This document shows, piece by piece, positions 17,484 to 27,341 of a stretch of 64,000 nucleotides of DNA. The stretch spans positions 2,418,001-2,482,000 of the forward strand of contig CP119317.1 of NCBI GenBank assembly GCA_029203125.1, given 5' to 3'. This stretch comes from Candidatus Cohnella colombiensis (GTDB taxonomy: Bacteria; Bacillota; Bacilli; Paenibacillales; Paenibacillaceae). Numbering within the stretch: the first letter of the stretch is position 1; every line of letters starts with the position of its first letter. The translations under genes and the position numbers were made by a program. Under the pieces are notes generated by a model that had not been told where the DNA came from, ran no database searches, and saw only the letters and a list, made by a program, of their open reading frames with translations.

Positions 17484-19052
17484 TTATTGATCTATCACAG
17501 TTATCGGCGCACGACCTTGTGGAGCAATTGTCCCCAGCATAACGTTAGCCAATGCCGACACCATCATTGGTTTATTTTCGTATGTGCAGATATAGCTGTC
17601 AAGTCCTTCGATTCCTCGACCATCGTAAGGTGTTCTCATAGCGACCAATAGAAATCGTTTATGTTCGATTTCGGCCAACTCACGGAGCAATTGTGATTGT
17701 TTCGGGGAAAACATCGCATCATAGGAAGCAAACACAATCGTATCAGCATGTTTAACAGCCGCAAATGACGCTCGTCGCTCATCCTCAGTCGTATGAATTC
17801 CGATTCTAACTTCCACTATATCTAATCCTGCAGCGGAAAGTGCAGTGCCTAACGTCCATTGCTGCGGTATCACTTCAATTACTTCTGTACCTGAACGCGC
17901 CTCAGTCCATATCACAACCACTTTACCCGAGTTCGCAATAACAGGATCTCCATGTATTACAGTAACAGCTGCTTCGCATAGTTTATTCGCTACAGCAACC
18001 GCACGATCGCGATCTATATTTGGCAACGCATTCAATAAAAGCCCTCTAGCCTGCTTCAGCTTCCAAATTCGTAAAGCTGCTTCCTCAATTCGCGCTTCTG
18101 TTATTTCACCGATCATCACTGCCTCCATGACCGCTTCTAACGCTGCTACTTGTCGATCTAGACGGTGACTAACGAGAATAAGATCCGCTCCCGCTTTGAT
18201 CGCCTCCACTGCTCCACGGGCTACGCCAATCGTTTCTGAAATCGCGTTCATCTCTAAGCAATCTGTTACGATTACTCCTTCAAAACCAAGCTGATCTCGG
18301 AGTAATCCTGTTAATATCCGCTGTGATAAAGTAGCGGGCACCTCTAGAGGTTCATATGCCGGGAACACAACGTGTGCAGTCATGATCGCATCTACTTGAT
18401 TTTGAATGGCTTGACGAAAAGGGACAAGCTCTACTTGATTAAGTCGATCAATAGAATGGGCAACTACAGGAAGCGCATAGTGTGAATCAACTGCTGTATC
18501 GCCATGACCTGGAAAATGCTTTGCGACAGCCGCGACACCACTGTCTTTGTATCCTGCAATGGCTGCTACACCCATTTCACCAACGAATTCAGGATTTTCA
18601 CCGTATGACCGAACACCGATGACAGGATTATTCGGATTGTTGTTCACATCCATACAGGGTGCGAAGTTCATGTTAATACCGATTTCACGCAATTCCGCAC
18701 CGGACCATTTGGCCGCTTCACGCGTCAATTCCCGGTTAGCAGCAGCTCCTTGAGCCATCGCCCCTGGCATTACAGTTACTCCTTCCTCCAATCTCACGAC
18801 CATGCCACCCTCTTGGTCAATCGCGATGAACAGTGGCGTTCTTGCTTCTTGTTGCAGCTTATTTGATAGTTGCATCGTCTGCTTCGCATGAGCAAGATTT
18901 CTACGAAAATAAATGACTCCACCAATTGCATATTCTTGAATGAGCCCCTTGATTCCAGCTGTAGGCTCAAGCCCATCAAAGCCGCACATGAACAATTGAC
19001 CAATTTTCTCTTTCAAGCTTAGATCCTCGAAGCGTACATTGCGATATAACAT
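17484..19052 (-). CDS. nagZ: Beta-N-acetylhexosaminidase, GH3 (NagZ-like)
   Basis: 522 residues from ATG 19052 (AGGGGG 7 nt upstream). The GH3 barrel carries FIAIDQEGGMVVRLEEG, the His/Asp loop KHFPGHGDTAVDSH typical of NagZ, and nucleophile Asp in VIVTDCLEMNAI. Residues about 360-522 form a second domain as in the two-domain NagZ of B. subtilis. No signal peptide is evident. Removes N-acetylglucosamine from muropeptide or chitin fragments. Lies between the yesN-type regulator and GDPD genes, probably in one transcript. Confidence 0.9.
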   Translation of the reverse strand: MLYRNVRFEDLSLKEKIGQLFMCGFDGLEPTAGIKGLIQEYAIGGVIYFRRNLAHAKQTMQLSNKLQQEARTPLFIAIDQEGGMVVRLEEGVTVMPGAMAQGAAANRELTREAAKWSGAELREIGINMNFAPCMDVNNNPNNPVIGVRSYGENPEFVGEMGVAAIAGYKDSGVAAVAKHFPGHGDTAVDSHYALPVVAHSIDRLNQVELVPFRQAIQNQVDAIMTAHVVFPAYEPLEVPATLSQRILTGLLRDQLGFEGVIVTDCLEMNAISETIGVARGAVEAIKAGADLILVSHRLDRQVAALEAVMEAVMIGEITEARIEEAALRIWKLKQARGLLLNALPNIDRDRAVAVANKLCEAAVTVIHGDPVIANSGKVVVIWTEARSGTEVIEVIPQQWTLGTALSAAGLDIVEVRIGIHTTEDERRASFAAVKHADTIVFASYDAMFSPKQSQLLRELAEIEHKRFLLVAMRTPYDGRGIEGLDSYICTYENKPMMVSALANVMLGTIAPQGRAPITVIDQ

Positions 19053-19090
19053 TTGATTGCCCCCTAGTTCAAACCTATTATAGATAAATT

Positions 19091-20722
19091 CTAATCGGCC
19101 GAAACCCACCCTTGAAGCCCTTCGTTCTCATGCTTTTTCTGATGCTTTTCACGAAATTCTGACGGTAGCATTCCTGAATATTTACTGAACACCTTTGTGA
19201 AATATCTCCGCTCTAAATAACCCACCATGAGTCCGATTTGGGTTACACTCTTATCGCTTAAAGCTAGCAATGATTTAGCCATCTCCATACGCTGCTTCGT
19301 CACGAATTCCACGAACGTTTCACCACTATATTGCTTAAACAGCAGGCTGAAATAGCTACCGCTAATACCTAAATAATCCGCTAACAGATCAATACTAAGC
19401 TCAGTGGACAGATGCCGCTCAATATAATCTTTTGCTGAGAGCATTAGCACATCACTTGTCTTTTTCTTCATCACATTTTCTAATGATTGATCCACCAGCC
19501 GGTTAATGACCTCAAGCGTCTCTCTAATCCCCTGATCACGATCAATTTGCTTCCAGATCGCCACTTCCTCATCATTGGTCAATATGTCCATTGCGCGCAT
19601 TTCTCGCAGCAAATGTAAACATAAATAATGCGTGATCGGAGCTACCCGCTCGAACGAGGACTCCGGCAATTGTCCAAACCCCTCATTCAATGCCTTCAGC
19701 GCAGCTTCCGTCCGATACCGATCGCAGCGCTTCAAGCCAGTCACCATTTCTTCGATGCGATCCCATAATCGCTGAGTTGGATCTGATTGCGATTTTGACT
19801 TGTCTGATACAATAACCTCTCTATTTGAGCCTACCGATAGGTTCAAAGTTCGTTGCAAACTCTTGTATATACGGGAAAGCTGCTCTATCGTCACCGAAGA
19901 CGGATGGAGTGCTACTCGAATTTGAATTTTCAAATAGCTTTCAACTGCACTCATAATTTCTTCGCCCCATACTAAATATTGCTGGCGATCGAATTTTCGT
20001 TGCGATTGAACGTCGAAAAGCACACACCATTCTCCACTTCTCACCTGAAGAATCGAATAGGGAATAGGGTAGCTCGCCATCTGCTCCTGTAATATGTTAT
20101 GAATGGCGTAATTCCACAGCTTACGTTCTTTTTCTTCCCATGACCGTTCTCTTTTCAAATAATTATCGACGTCAACTAGCATCATGGCGAACTTTCGATC
20201 CATGCTGTCGTTTTCATCTCTACTCATTAACTGCCTAGTCCCGCTTCCACTTGCATCTACAAGGTGATCGTACAATAGCTTCTCATAGGCGAGGCTGTAC
20301 ACTTCACTCCACTTCTGCTGAGCGAGTTGTTGCTCTCGATACGACTGTCTGATCTGATCTGCAAGTCGTTCTATTGTTTTCGATAATTCCTCATAATCAA
20401 TTGGCTTCAGTATATAATCATGAACCTCATAACGAATGACTGATCGCACATAATTAAAATCCTGATACCCTGTCATCATAATGACCAGTGCATCTGTATC
20501 AAACTGACGAAGCTCACTAAGAAATTGTATCCCGTCCATTACCGGCATCCGAATGTCGCTTAAAATAAGCTGTGGATGGTGCTCGCGTGCACAATTGAGC
20601 GCTTGCTCTCCGTTTCTTGCAGTACCAACGATTTCAATGTCCATACTTTCCCATGGAATAATCGCCTGTAGGTTTTTCAATATATTCGCTTCGTCATCAA
20701 TAATTAATGCTCTAAGCCTCAT
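19091..20722 (-). CDS. Response regulator, REC plus AraC-type HTH (YesN family)
   Basis: 543 residues. REC domain at 1-125 with acid pocket DDE, phospho-acceptor Asp in LILSDIRMPVMDG and Lys in YILKPIDYEEL. A long central region follows, and the C-terminal about 100 residues form the AraC double HTH (IDLLADYLGISGSYFSLLFKQYSGETF). ATG 20722 is favoured, AAGGAG being 8 nt upstream; GTG 20731 is too close to it. It begins 12 bp after the cognate kinase and is followed by nagZ, its likely target. Confidence 0.92.
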   Translation of the reverse strand: MRLRALIIDDEANILKNLQAIIPWESMDIEIVGTARNGEQALNCAREHHPQLILSDIRMPVMDGIQFLSELRQFDTDALVIMMTGYQDFNYVRSVIRYEVHDYILKPIDYEELSKTIERLADQIRQSYREQQLAQQKWSEVYSLAYEKLLYDHLVDASGSGTRQLMSRDENDSMDRKFAMMLVDVDNYLKRERSWEEKERKLWNYAIHNILQEQMASYPIPYSILQVRSGEWCVLFDVQSQRKFDRQQYLVWGEEIMSAVESYLKIQIRVALHPSSVTIEQLSRIYKSLQRTLNLSVGSNREVIVSDKSKSQSDPTQRLWDRIEEMVTGLKRCDRYRTEAALKALNEGFGQLPESSFERVAPITHYLCLHLLREMRAMDILTNDEEVAIWKQIDRDQGIRETLEVINRLVDQSLENVMKKKTSDVLMLSAKDYIERHLSTELSIDLLADYLGISGSYFSLLFKQYSGETFVEFVTKQRMEMAKSLLALSDKSVTQIGLMVGYLERRYFTKVFSKYSGMLPSEFREKHQKKHENEGLQGWVSAD

Positions 20723-20734
20723 ACCCTTCACTCC

Positions 20735-22561
20735 TTATGTCCGCGGTATGATACATTTGATGATCGTTCCATATCCCGGTGCACTGCAAATGATCAGCCC
20801 ATAGCCAACCCCGTAGTGAATGCGTAGACGATCCGCAACATTGCCTACACCAAGCCCTCTGCGTTCACCTATTTCCGGAGTTTCTTCGTACATCTCTTCA
20901 ATTGATCCAATTCCCGATGCGACAATGTGCTCTAACCTTTCACTAGATATTCCAATGCCATTATCTTGAACGAAGATTACGATCTTATTTCCTTCCTCAC
21001 GTGCTTGTAAGGTTATACGCCCCATATAATCAATACCTTCAAAGCCATGCTGGATACTATTCTCCACAAGTGGTTGAAGTGTTAGCTTCAAAATCTGATT
21101 TCCAAGCAAATCATCAGGAATATCGATCTCATACTCGAACAGGTCCTCGAATCGATAATGCTGAATGTCGAGATAGCTGGTCAAATGCTCTAGCTCTTGT
21201 TCAATGCGAATTTCTTCCTTCTGCTGAATGCTGATTCTGAAAATATTGGCTAGCCTTTGCACCATTTTACTAACTTTACGACCTTCATTCTGCACAGCCA
21301 AAATATTAATCGACTCCAGCGCATTAAAGAGGAAATGTGGCTTTATTTGCGCTTGTAGCAACATCATCTCCGCTTTACGCTTACGTCGTTGCTCGCTCTT
21401 TACATCGTCTAAGAGCATGGACACTCGCGTAACTAAACGATTGAAGCCATTCGCTAGCATCGAGATTTCATCCGTTCCGATCGCCGCTACTTGAGTCGTT
21501 AAATCACCCCGTTCAACTTTACGCATTGCTTTTACAATATGCACAATAAAATTAACGATGCGTTGTACGAACATTAGGTTATATACTAGAGCAAGTACGA
21601 GAGTAACTACCACTGCGGCGACCATCCATTTAAGCACTAATGCCATATCTCCTGACAAATAAGTCCAAGACGTTACCAATACGACTTTCCAATCCCCAAC
21701 ACCTAGCCGTTGCAACTGTAGATCTTGAATGGTTACTAAGCTTTTTCGCCCATCAAAGTTCAGCGTGCTGCTCTGATCCTCCTTGCTAGATAAGTCAATC
21801 CCCTTCTGGGTGTCAACAAGTTCAGCTAGATTGCGACCTTGCGCAGCCCCTTCATTATCGAAGATCACTTTGCCGTCAGCTCGCACGATCAAATATCGAC
21901 GATCGGACTGCCCTTTTCCGTTGTAAAAGCTAAATATTCGTGACATCTCGTTCATTTGGAACCGGGTTACTAAAATCCCTTTGCTCGTTAACGTATCCAC
22001 ATCAAGAAGCACCCGAATCTGAGTAAAAAAGTTGTTCTCTCCGTTCAGAATCGGGTCCTCATTCGGACCGATCCATACAGGTGCCCCATTTTTCCGAATC
22101 ACTTCTGTGTAGATTGGACTGCTCTCTAAATCCTCTCGAGCGATTGGCTTGTCCTTCGAAAAGTTGACATTCACAATTCTGTTGTCCGTGCGATACAAGG
22201 TTACAGACCTAAGGCTCGGATACGTAAGTAGTACACGCTGTCTCAAACGATCTTTCTCTAATAACTCCAGATAGGCTGGATCACCAGAATCCTCAAAACC
22301 AGTTGAACTTGGATCAAGCGACTGTTCCACCGATTCGACACTATCCTCAGTCGTCACCCAGAAATCTGAAAAGTAATTGGCTTCTTTAATCATGTTATTC
22401 ATATTCCGACCGATTGCACGAAGCGTCAGCTCTGTCTGCTCTACATATTTCTCCTGCGTTGCTTTTTCGAACATCAAATAGGAGACACTACCCAATACGC
22501 ATAAAGGGATAATAATAAACCCAATGAATCCTGCAAGAATACGATGACTAAGCTTCTTCAT
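20735..22561 (-). CDS. Sensor histidine kinase (YesM family)
   Basis: 608 residues. One membrane helix near 10-30 and a second near 300-325 enclose an extracellular dCache-like sensor; then HAMP (about 325-380), the His_kinase region with phospho-acceptor His in QAQIKPHFLFNALESIN, and HATPase_c (TLQPLVENSIQHG, VQDNGIGIS, GLGVGNVADRL). YesM kinases usually sense carbohydrates and drive adjacent transport or hydrolase genes. The ATG has only a weak GGGGTG site upstream. Confidence 0.92.
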   Translation of the reverse strand: MKKLSHRILAGFIGFIIIPLCVLGSVSYLMFEKATQEKYVEQTELTLRAIGRNMNNMIKEANYFSDFWVTTEDSVESVEQSLDPSSTGFEDSGDPAYLELLEKDRLRQRVLLTYPSLRSVTLYRTDNRIVNVNFSKDKPIAREDLESSPIYTEVIRKNGAPVWIGPNEDPILNGENNFFTQIRVLLDVDTLTSKGILVTRFQMNEMSRIFSFYNGKGQSDRRYLIVRADGKVIFDNEGAAQGRNLAELVDTQKGIDLSSKEDQSSTLNFDGRKSLVTIQDLQLQRLGVGDWKVVLVTSWTYLSGDMALVLKWMVAAVVVTLVLALVYNLMFVQRIVNFIVHIVKAMRKVERGDLTTQVAAIGTDEISMLANGFNRLVTRVSMLLDDVKSEQRRKRKAEMMLLQAQIKPHFLFNALESINILAVQNEGRKVSKMVQRLANIFRISIQQKEEIRIEQELEHLTSYLDIQHYRFEDLFEYEIDIPDDLLGNQILKLTLQPLVENSIQHGFEGIDYMGRITLQAREEGNKIVIFVQDNGIGISSERLEHIVASGIGSIEEMYEETPEIGERRGLGVGNVADRLRIHYGVGYGLIICSAPGYGTIIKCIIPRT

Positions 22562-22683
22562 TCGTCATTTCACCCCACATGCTGCCTAGGCTTATCAAGC
22601 TTATTATAATAAGCCCGGAACCCTTCAATAAGTCATCATTTGTCTCATGAAGGGATAAAATCGTCTAATCCTTAACTGGAAGT

Positions 22684-22726
22684 AAAAAAAAGAGCTGTGC
22701 TTAAGTATCTTACTTAGTCACAGCTC
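22684..22726 (-). terminator. Terminator of the CapA-like gene
   Basis: Minus strand GAGCTGTG...CACAGCTC with inner CTAAGTA/CTTAAG pairing, followed by TTTTTTTT. Confidence 0.85.
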
Positions 22727-22755
22727 CTGATCGTTGAACATCTCTGTCAATCTAT

Positions 22756-24042
22756 TTAATTCGACTTCGCAACAAGCTTCCCGTCGCTTTTAATCTCGGC
22801 ATTAATCGATAGTGATGACAATCTCGCTAGCAACGCTTTGCCCGACTCTTCGTCCATCGGTTTAGGTTGGGCAAGCTTAGCGATCATCGGCTCGAACGAT
22901 AAATCGCAATTTCCATCCTTACTGCATACTGCACTCAGAATACCTGTTTCAGCTGTAGTAGGTGGCGACATTCCCGGAAATACGAAATTTCCTAAACTAT
23001 AAGCAATCCATTTCCCTTTGTAGCTTTCGAACCCTTGTAGCACATGAGGGTGACTGCCGATGACGAGATCAGCTCCTGCATCTATATAGGAATAGGCCAA
23101 ATACTTCTGGGATTCATCTGGGGTATCTTGCCTCTCAATTCCCCAATGCACCATGACGACAACGAGATCTGCATTGCTTTTCGCAGTCTTAACGGCTTCA
23201 ACTGCACGATCAATTGTATAGGTCTCGGCGACACCAGGATTTGTGCGATCTGCCTTCCAGTTCACATCCCAGATTACTCGCGATAAACTAACGAATGCGA
23301 TCGTAAAGTCTCCTACCTCCATGTATCTTGGTGAATAGGCTGCTTTATCATCCATACCTGCACCCGCATATTTCAATCCAGCCTCATCCAAATATTCCAT
23401 CGTATCGCTTAAACCTTCCCAACCATAATCTAGCGTATGATTGTTTGCCAGCGATAAAAAATCGAAGCCCGAATCTTGAATAATCGAAACGACATCTGGT
23501 GGAGCACGATAAAAGTAATCCTTTAATTGTGGCGGTTCACCACGTGTGGCTGGCGTCCCACGATCCGTAATCGGAGTTTCTAAATTTGCCGCTGCGATAT
23601 CCGCAGCTTGCAGCCGATCTTTCACATAGATAAAGGGATATTCATAGCCATTAGCTACCATTAAATTGAGCACATTAGCCGCCGGGAGAATATCTCCCAC
23701 TAGCGCTAATTTCACTTTGTCCGTTTGCTCTACCGCACCGCTGACTGGTTCATCCGAAGCTTGTCCTTCATCTCCACCATCGACGTTTGCTGCTGGAGAA
23801 CCCTCATCCTCGCTTTGAGGGGAAGATTCGCCTTGAGACGAAGACGGATGAGAGTTTGCTGACTGCTGTGAGTCATTTCCGAAATAAACAAATGGATTTA
23901 AGTCCAATTTTGAAATCCAAAATCCTGCGGCAATTACTACTGCACAACCAATAATTATCGTACTCAATACGCCAATAATCTTCCTTCGTTTACGATGCCT
24001 TGTATGCTTATTGGCAGCTAATCGAGACCTCGAATTCGACAT
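22756..24042 (-). CDS. CapA/PgsA-type membrane-anchored protein
   Basis: 428 residues from ATG 24042 (AAAGGGG 8 nt upstream). A basic N-terminus (RHRKRRK), one membrane anchor near 22-45, a Ser/Pro/Glu/Asp linker of about 60 residues, then the CapA calcineurin-like domain: GDILPA, NLETPIT, LANNHTLDYG, VHWG, GSHPHVLQ, SLGNFVFPG. CapA/PgsA proteins take part in poly-gamma-glutamate synthesis or export, but no pgsB/pgsC lies nearby, so it may act as a stand-alone extracellular phosphoesterase-like protein. Monocistronic. Confidence 0.85.
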   Translation of the reverse strand: MSNSRSRLAANKHTRHRKRRKIIGVLSTIIIGCAVVIAAGFWISKLDLNPFVYFGNDSQQSANSHPSSSQGESSPQSEDEGSPAANVDGGDEGQASDEPVSGAVEQTDKVKLALVGDILPAANVLNLMVANGYEYPFIYVKDRLQAADIAAANLETPITDRGTPATRGEPPQLKDYFYRAPPDVVSIIQDSGFDFLSLANNHTLDYGWEGLSDTMEYLDEAGLKYAGAGMDDKAAYSPRYMEVGDFTIAFVSLSRVIWDVNWKADRTNPGVAETYTIDRAVEAVKTAKSNADLVVVMVHWGIERQDTPDESQKYLAYSYIDAGADLVIGSHPHVLQGFESYKGKWIAYSLGNFVFPGMSPPTTAETGILSAVCSKDGNCDLSFEPMIAKLAQPKPMDEESGKALLARLSSLSINAEIKSDGKLVAKSN

Positions 24043-24164
24043 AATCGTTTCCCCTTTAATAAGCATTCCTGCCCGCTATTATACAGGATAACATATAATA
24101 TGACGACTCGAATTGTGTATTTGCAAGCATAAGTGTACTTATGGATGGCTTCTTTGTTATTTAT

Positions 24165-24313
24165 GTCGATTATAGTATTTATGGATGTATCTCCTTACGG
24201 TTGCTGTTACAGCCGTGAAATCTGAATGGGTAACCTCTAGCGAGGTAATTTCACGTCTGTAAAGGCAAACGCTGGCGCTCCTCCAGGAGATACATTCCTT
24301 ATTTTTATGATCG
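24165..24313. mobile_element. Palindromic repeat element, copy 2
   Basis: Non-coding 149-bp element in the 350-bp gap between the CapA-like and GH65 genes. Left arm GGATGTATCTCCTTACGGTT; right arm (reverse) GGAATGTATCTCCTGGAGGAGCG...AGCGTTTGCC. The central stem TTACAG-CCGTGAAAT pairs with ATTTCACG-TCTGTAA, and inside it CCTC/GAGG pairs. Left end GTCGAT and right end GATCG are less perfect than the ATCGAT of the other copies. The remaining 24043-24164 shows nothing further. Confidence 0.78.
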
Positions 24314-24335
24314 TTTTACTAATTATAGACACAAA

Positions 24336-24381
24336 AAGAAGAGTGACGATACAGTTCATAACAACCTGTTGTGTCACTCTC
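24336..24381 (-). terminator. Terminator of the GH65/pgmB operon
   Basis: Minus strand AGAGTGAC(ACAACAGGTTGTTATGAACTGTATC)GTCACTCT followed by TCTTTTTG, just after the stop of the last GH65 gene. Confidence 0.82.
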
Positions 24382-24392
24382 TCTGTTTAGTC

Positions 24393-26678
24393 TTAGATTT
24401 TCTTAATCTCCAAAGTCGCTCCCGGTTGACACACAATCGAAGTACCTAATATTGCGAATCGTTGCTCACGCGTATTGTTCACTTGGGATGTGATGATAAC
24501 TTTTTGTTTATCGATGCTTGCCGAATAACGTTGACCAAGGACATAGAAGCTAAAGCGAAGCGCGGTCCATTTTAACGGAAGTGCAGGATCAATCGTAATG
24601 GTGTCGTCCTTGTAAGAGAAGCCGGAAAAACCATGTATAGCAGCTTGCCAAGCACCGCCGTTCGCCGCTGGATGAGTACCGCCAATATATAAGTTCCCAA
24701 CGAATTGCTTGGATTCACCCGTCAGATCAATGGTCGCTGTCTTCAGAAAGTATCGATAGGCATACTCACTGTATCCGATATGAGCAGCCACAAGCGCGTA
24801 CACACATGGACTCAAGCTCGAGCCATGCTCAGTCCGAGTCTCATAGAAGTCCCAGTTCGCACGAATCGTATGCTCATTAAATCGATCACGGAACAAATGC
24901 AGCATTAGCACCACATCTGCTTGCTTTAATATTTGCGTGGTCGTAGCTAGTCCGTTGCCACCTCCTAAATACTCGTTCTTGTTCTGCATTCGCTTCTTCA
25001 GATCCGAAAGTGTTACATCCTCCAACTTAAAGTATCCGTCGAATTGCTCAATCAGTTCTGTATTGGAGTCGGGTTGAGGTAAATACAACTGCTCTCGCAT
25101 TTTATTAATACGAGAGATATCTTCCGAATATTGAAGTTTATCGACTAACGATTCCAAGACTTCAGGATACTGCTCTAATAATTGAATTGTGCAAATTGCA
25201 ATATCGAGCACATGAGATACCATATAGTTCGTAAAAGCATTGTTATGAACACGTTCATGGTATTCATCCGGTCCCGTTACATCAAGGAGCTCATAACGTT
25301 GCGTGTCTTCCCTATAATAAGAATAAGAACAGAAGAATCGCGCGCATTCCAAAATCACCTCTGCTCCGCCATCGAGCAGAACCGTCTCATCTCCGGTAAC
25401 CAAGTAGTACTGCCAAATCCCCATAGCTACATCCCCGCTAATGTGGATTTGTTTATCACGGAAATAAGTACGCATTGGACGACCTGTGAACACATCCGTA
25501 ATGTTGAACAATGTACATGCATCATCGCCCGTATCCTGACTCTCCCATGCATAGAACGCTCCTCTAAAGCCGTACTCCACCGCTTTGCGTCTGGCACCTT
25601 CTAGCGTATGTATCCGATACATGACCAGGTTTCGTGCCAATGCAGGACTTGTGTACAAGTAAAAGGGGAGCATAAACATCTCGGTATCCCAGAATACCGC
25701 TCCTTTATACACCTGTCCCGACAAGCCTCTTGCCGGGATAGATACTTTCTCGGAATGTTCGGGGGCGATGATCATTAATTGATAGATGCTGTAGTTCAGT
25801 GCTTGATGTGCGACCTCATCTCCCTCAATTTCCACATACACATCTGTCCATTTTTCAGCCCACTTCATGGCATGAGCTCTATGAATAGCGTCATAACCTT
25901 GCTCTCTTGCAAGCCTTGAAGTTTCAACAGCTGATGTGTAAGGGTCATGTACTTCATCATTAGACGTATAGATCGACACATATTTCGTAAACGTATAAAC
26001 TTTTTCAGGCTCACAGTTCACTGTGAGTTTGCGCAGGTACGATTTACTGCCTGCTTGTACCGGTTGCAAGCCGAAGTCGGCATCTATAGCTTCAGCTACA
26101 ACTACGGTCTTCTTCTGTTCATGCGTGGTTACACGCAACGTTACGATTCCATTCGACTCCTCATGAAAACGATAGTTCTCGAGATGAGGTCCATTAATAT
26201 CCCAGATGTCTCCATCTATCCCCGTCTCGATTGTAATTGTATGTGGATGAGAACAAATGAACTCATACTTCATCGCCATCACATGTAGCTGCACCGCGCT
26301 TGCCACTCGCTCAGTGGAAACTTGGATAGTCCCACCGTCTCCCAGCTTAAATAGGGTATTACGATGATGTGTAGCGGTACGCATATCAAGTGCTTGTCGA
26401 TGAGATACAATCTCACTTTCCGGCAACCTCATTTCCTTGCCATCACAATATAATCTTGTATATAAGCCATTCGGCACATTAATCGGTTCACGCCAACCGG
26501 TACCTACTGTGTCATATATTCCAGCAACTATAGTGGCGGGAAAGTGTTCTTTTGTAAATTCCTCTGCAACCCCTCTATAACCGAAATAGCCATTGCCAAT
26601 CATAAACTTATTGCCGTTTGTGGCTATGTTCTCCGGTTTAAAGCCATTCTCCTCAATTATCCAGTTCAAGACATCCAC
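24393..26678 (-). CDS. GH65 disaccharide phosphorylase (kojibiose/nigerose/maltose type)
   Basis: 761 residues, full GH65 architecture: N-terminal beta-sandwich, (alpha/alpha)6 barrel and C-terminal jelly roll. The barrel carries FWDTEMFMLPFYLY and the general acid E472 in DVTGPDEYHERVHNNAF; EHGSSLSP forms the phosphate site, marking a phosphorylase rather than a hydrolase. Product is beta-glucose-1-phosphate plus glucose. Third gene of a unit with pgmB and another GH65. Which alpha-glucobiose it prefers cannot be read from sequence; the nearby GH87 gene favours nigerose. Cytoplasmic. Confidence 0.88.
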   Translation of the reverse strand: MDVLNWIIEENGFKPENIATNGNKFMIGNGYFGYRGVAEEFTKEHFPATIVAGIYDTVGTGWREPINVPNGLYTRLYCDGKEMRLPESEIVSHRQALDMRTATHHRNTLFKLGDGGTIQVSTERVASAVQLHVMAMKYEFICSHPHTITIETGIDGDIWDINGPHLENYRFHEESNGIVTLRVTTHEQKKTVVVAEAIDADFGLQPVQAGSKSYLRKLTVNCEPEKVYTFTKYVSIYTSNDEVHDPYTSAVETSRLAREQGYDAIHRAHAMKWAEKWTDVYVEIEGDEVAHQALNYSIYQLMIIAPEHSEKVSIPARGLSGQVYKGAVFWDTEMFMLPFYLYTSPALARNLVMYRIHTLEGARRKAVEYGFRGAFYAWESQDTGDDACTLFNITDVFTGRPMRTYFRDKQIHISGDVAMGIWQYYLVTGDETVLLDGGAEVILECARFFCSYSYYREDTQRYELLDVTGPDEYHERVHNNAFTNYMVSHVLDIAICTIQLLEQYPEVLESLVDKLQYSEDISRINKMREQLYLPQPDSNTELIEQFDGYFKLEDVTLSDLKKRMQNKNEYLGGGNGLATTTQILKQADVVLMLHLFRDRFNEHTIRANWDFYETRTEHGSSLSPCVYALVAAHIGYSEYAYRYFLKTATIDLTGESKQFVGNLYIGGTHPAANGGAWQAAIHGFSGFSYKDDTITIDPALPLKWTALRFSFYVLGQRYSASIDKQKVIITSQVNNTREQRFAILGTSIVCQPGATLEIKKI

Positions 26679-26688
26679 ACCTCCATTT

Positions 26689-27330
26689 TCACTCGAATGG
26701 CAATAGCTCGTAAAGCCCCTTGACTACATGGTCAGCGCCAGGTAGTTGGTTGGAGTCACCAATCCCTACGACCATCATGCCAGCTGATTTGCCCGCTTGC
26801 ACACCAGCTGCAGCATCCTCAAACACAACACACTGCTCCGGCTTTAGTCCAAGTTGTTGGCAAGCGAGTAAGAATACCTCTGGGTCAGGCTTAGCTGCCG
26901 ACGTTCTATTTCCGTCCACAATTACATCGAATAGCTCTGTAATTCTCAGCTTATCGAGGATCATCATCGCGTTCTTGCTAGCAGAGCCTAGCGCAATTCG
27001 AACGCCACGTGCTCGTAGCTTCGTGAGATAATCCTTGGCTCCGAGCAGTAGCTCGGACTCGTCTAGCTCAGAAATATAGGAAACATACTTGTCGTTCTTG
27101 CATTCGGCCATCTCTCGCTTCTCTTCTTCTGTAGCTTTCACCCCGCCGATGTCCAGTAAAATTTCCAGCGATTTTGTACGGCTAACCCCTTTCAACCGTT
27201 CATTGTCCGCTTCCGTAAAATCAAAACCATGTTTATTCGCTAGCCAACGCCAGGCCAAATAATGATATTTAGCCGTATCTACGATCACACCATCCAAATC
27301 AAAAATTGCACCTTTCATCGTATCTAACAT
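26689..27330 (-). CDS. pgmB: Beta-phosphoglucomutase
   Basis: 213 residues, HAD superfamily with cap domain. The catalytic Asp pair is in AIFDLDGVIVDT (D11 and D13), the phosphate Ser/Lys in ALGSASKNA and AAKPDPEVF, and the metal acids in VVFEDAAAGVQAG. Interconverts beta-glucose-1-phosphate and glucose-6-phosphate, the step needed after GH65 phosphorolysis. AGGAGG lies 7 nt before the ATG. It sits 11 bp after one GH65 gene and 10 bp before the other. Confidence 0.95.
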   Translation of the reverse strand: MLDTMKGAIFDLDGVIVDTAKYHYLAWRWLANKHGFDFTEADNERLKGVSRTKSLEILLDIGGVKATEEEKREMAECKNDKYVSYISELDESELLLGAKDYLTKLRARGVRIALGSASKNAMMILDKLRITELFDVIVDGNRTSAAKPDPEVFLLACQQLGLKPEQCVVFEDAAAGVQAGKSAGMMVVGIGDSNQLPGADHVVKGLYELLPFE

Positions 27331-27341
27331 GACAACTCCTC

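Noticed and set aside
22756..24042. Complete poly-gamma-glutamate synthesis locus
   Set aside because: Only a CapA/PgsA-like protein is present; no pgsB or pgsC homologue is adjacent.
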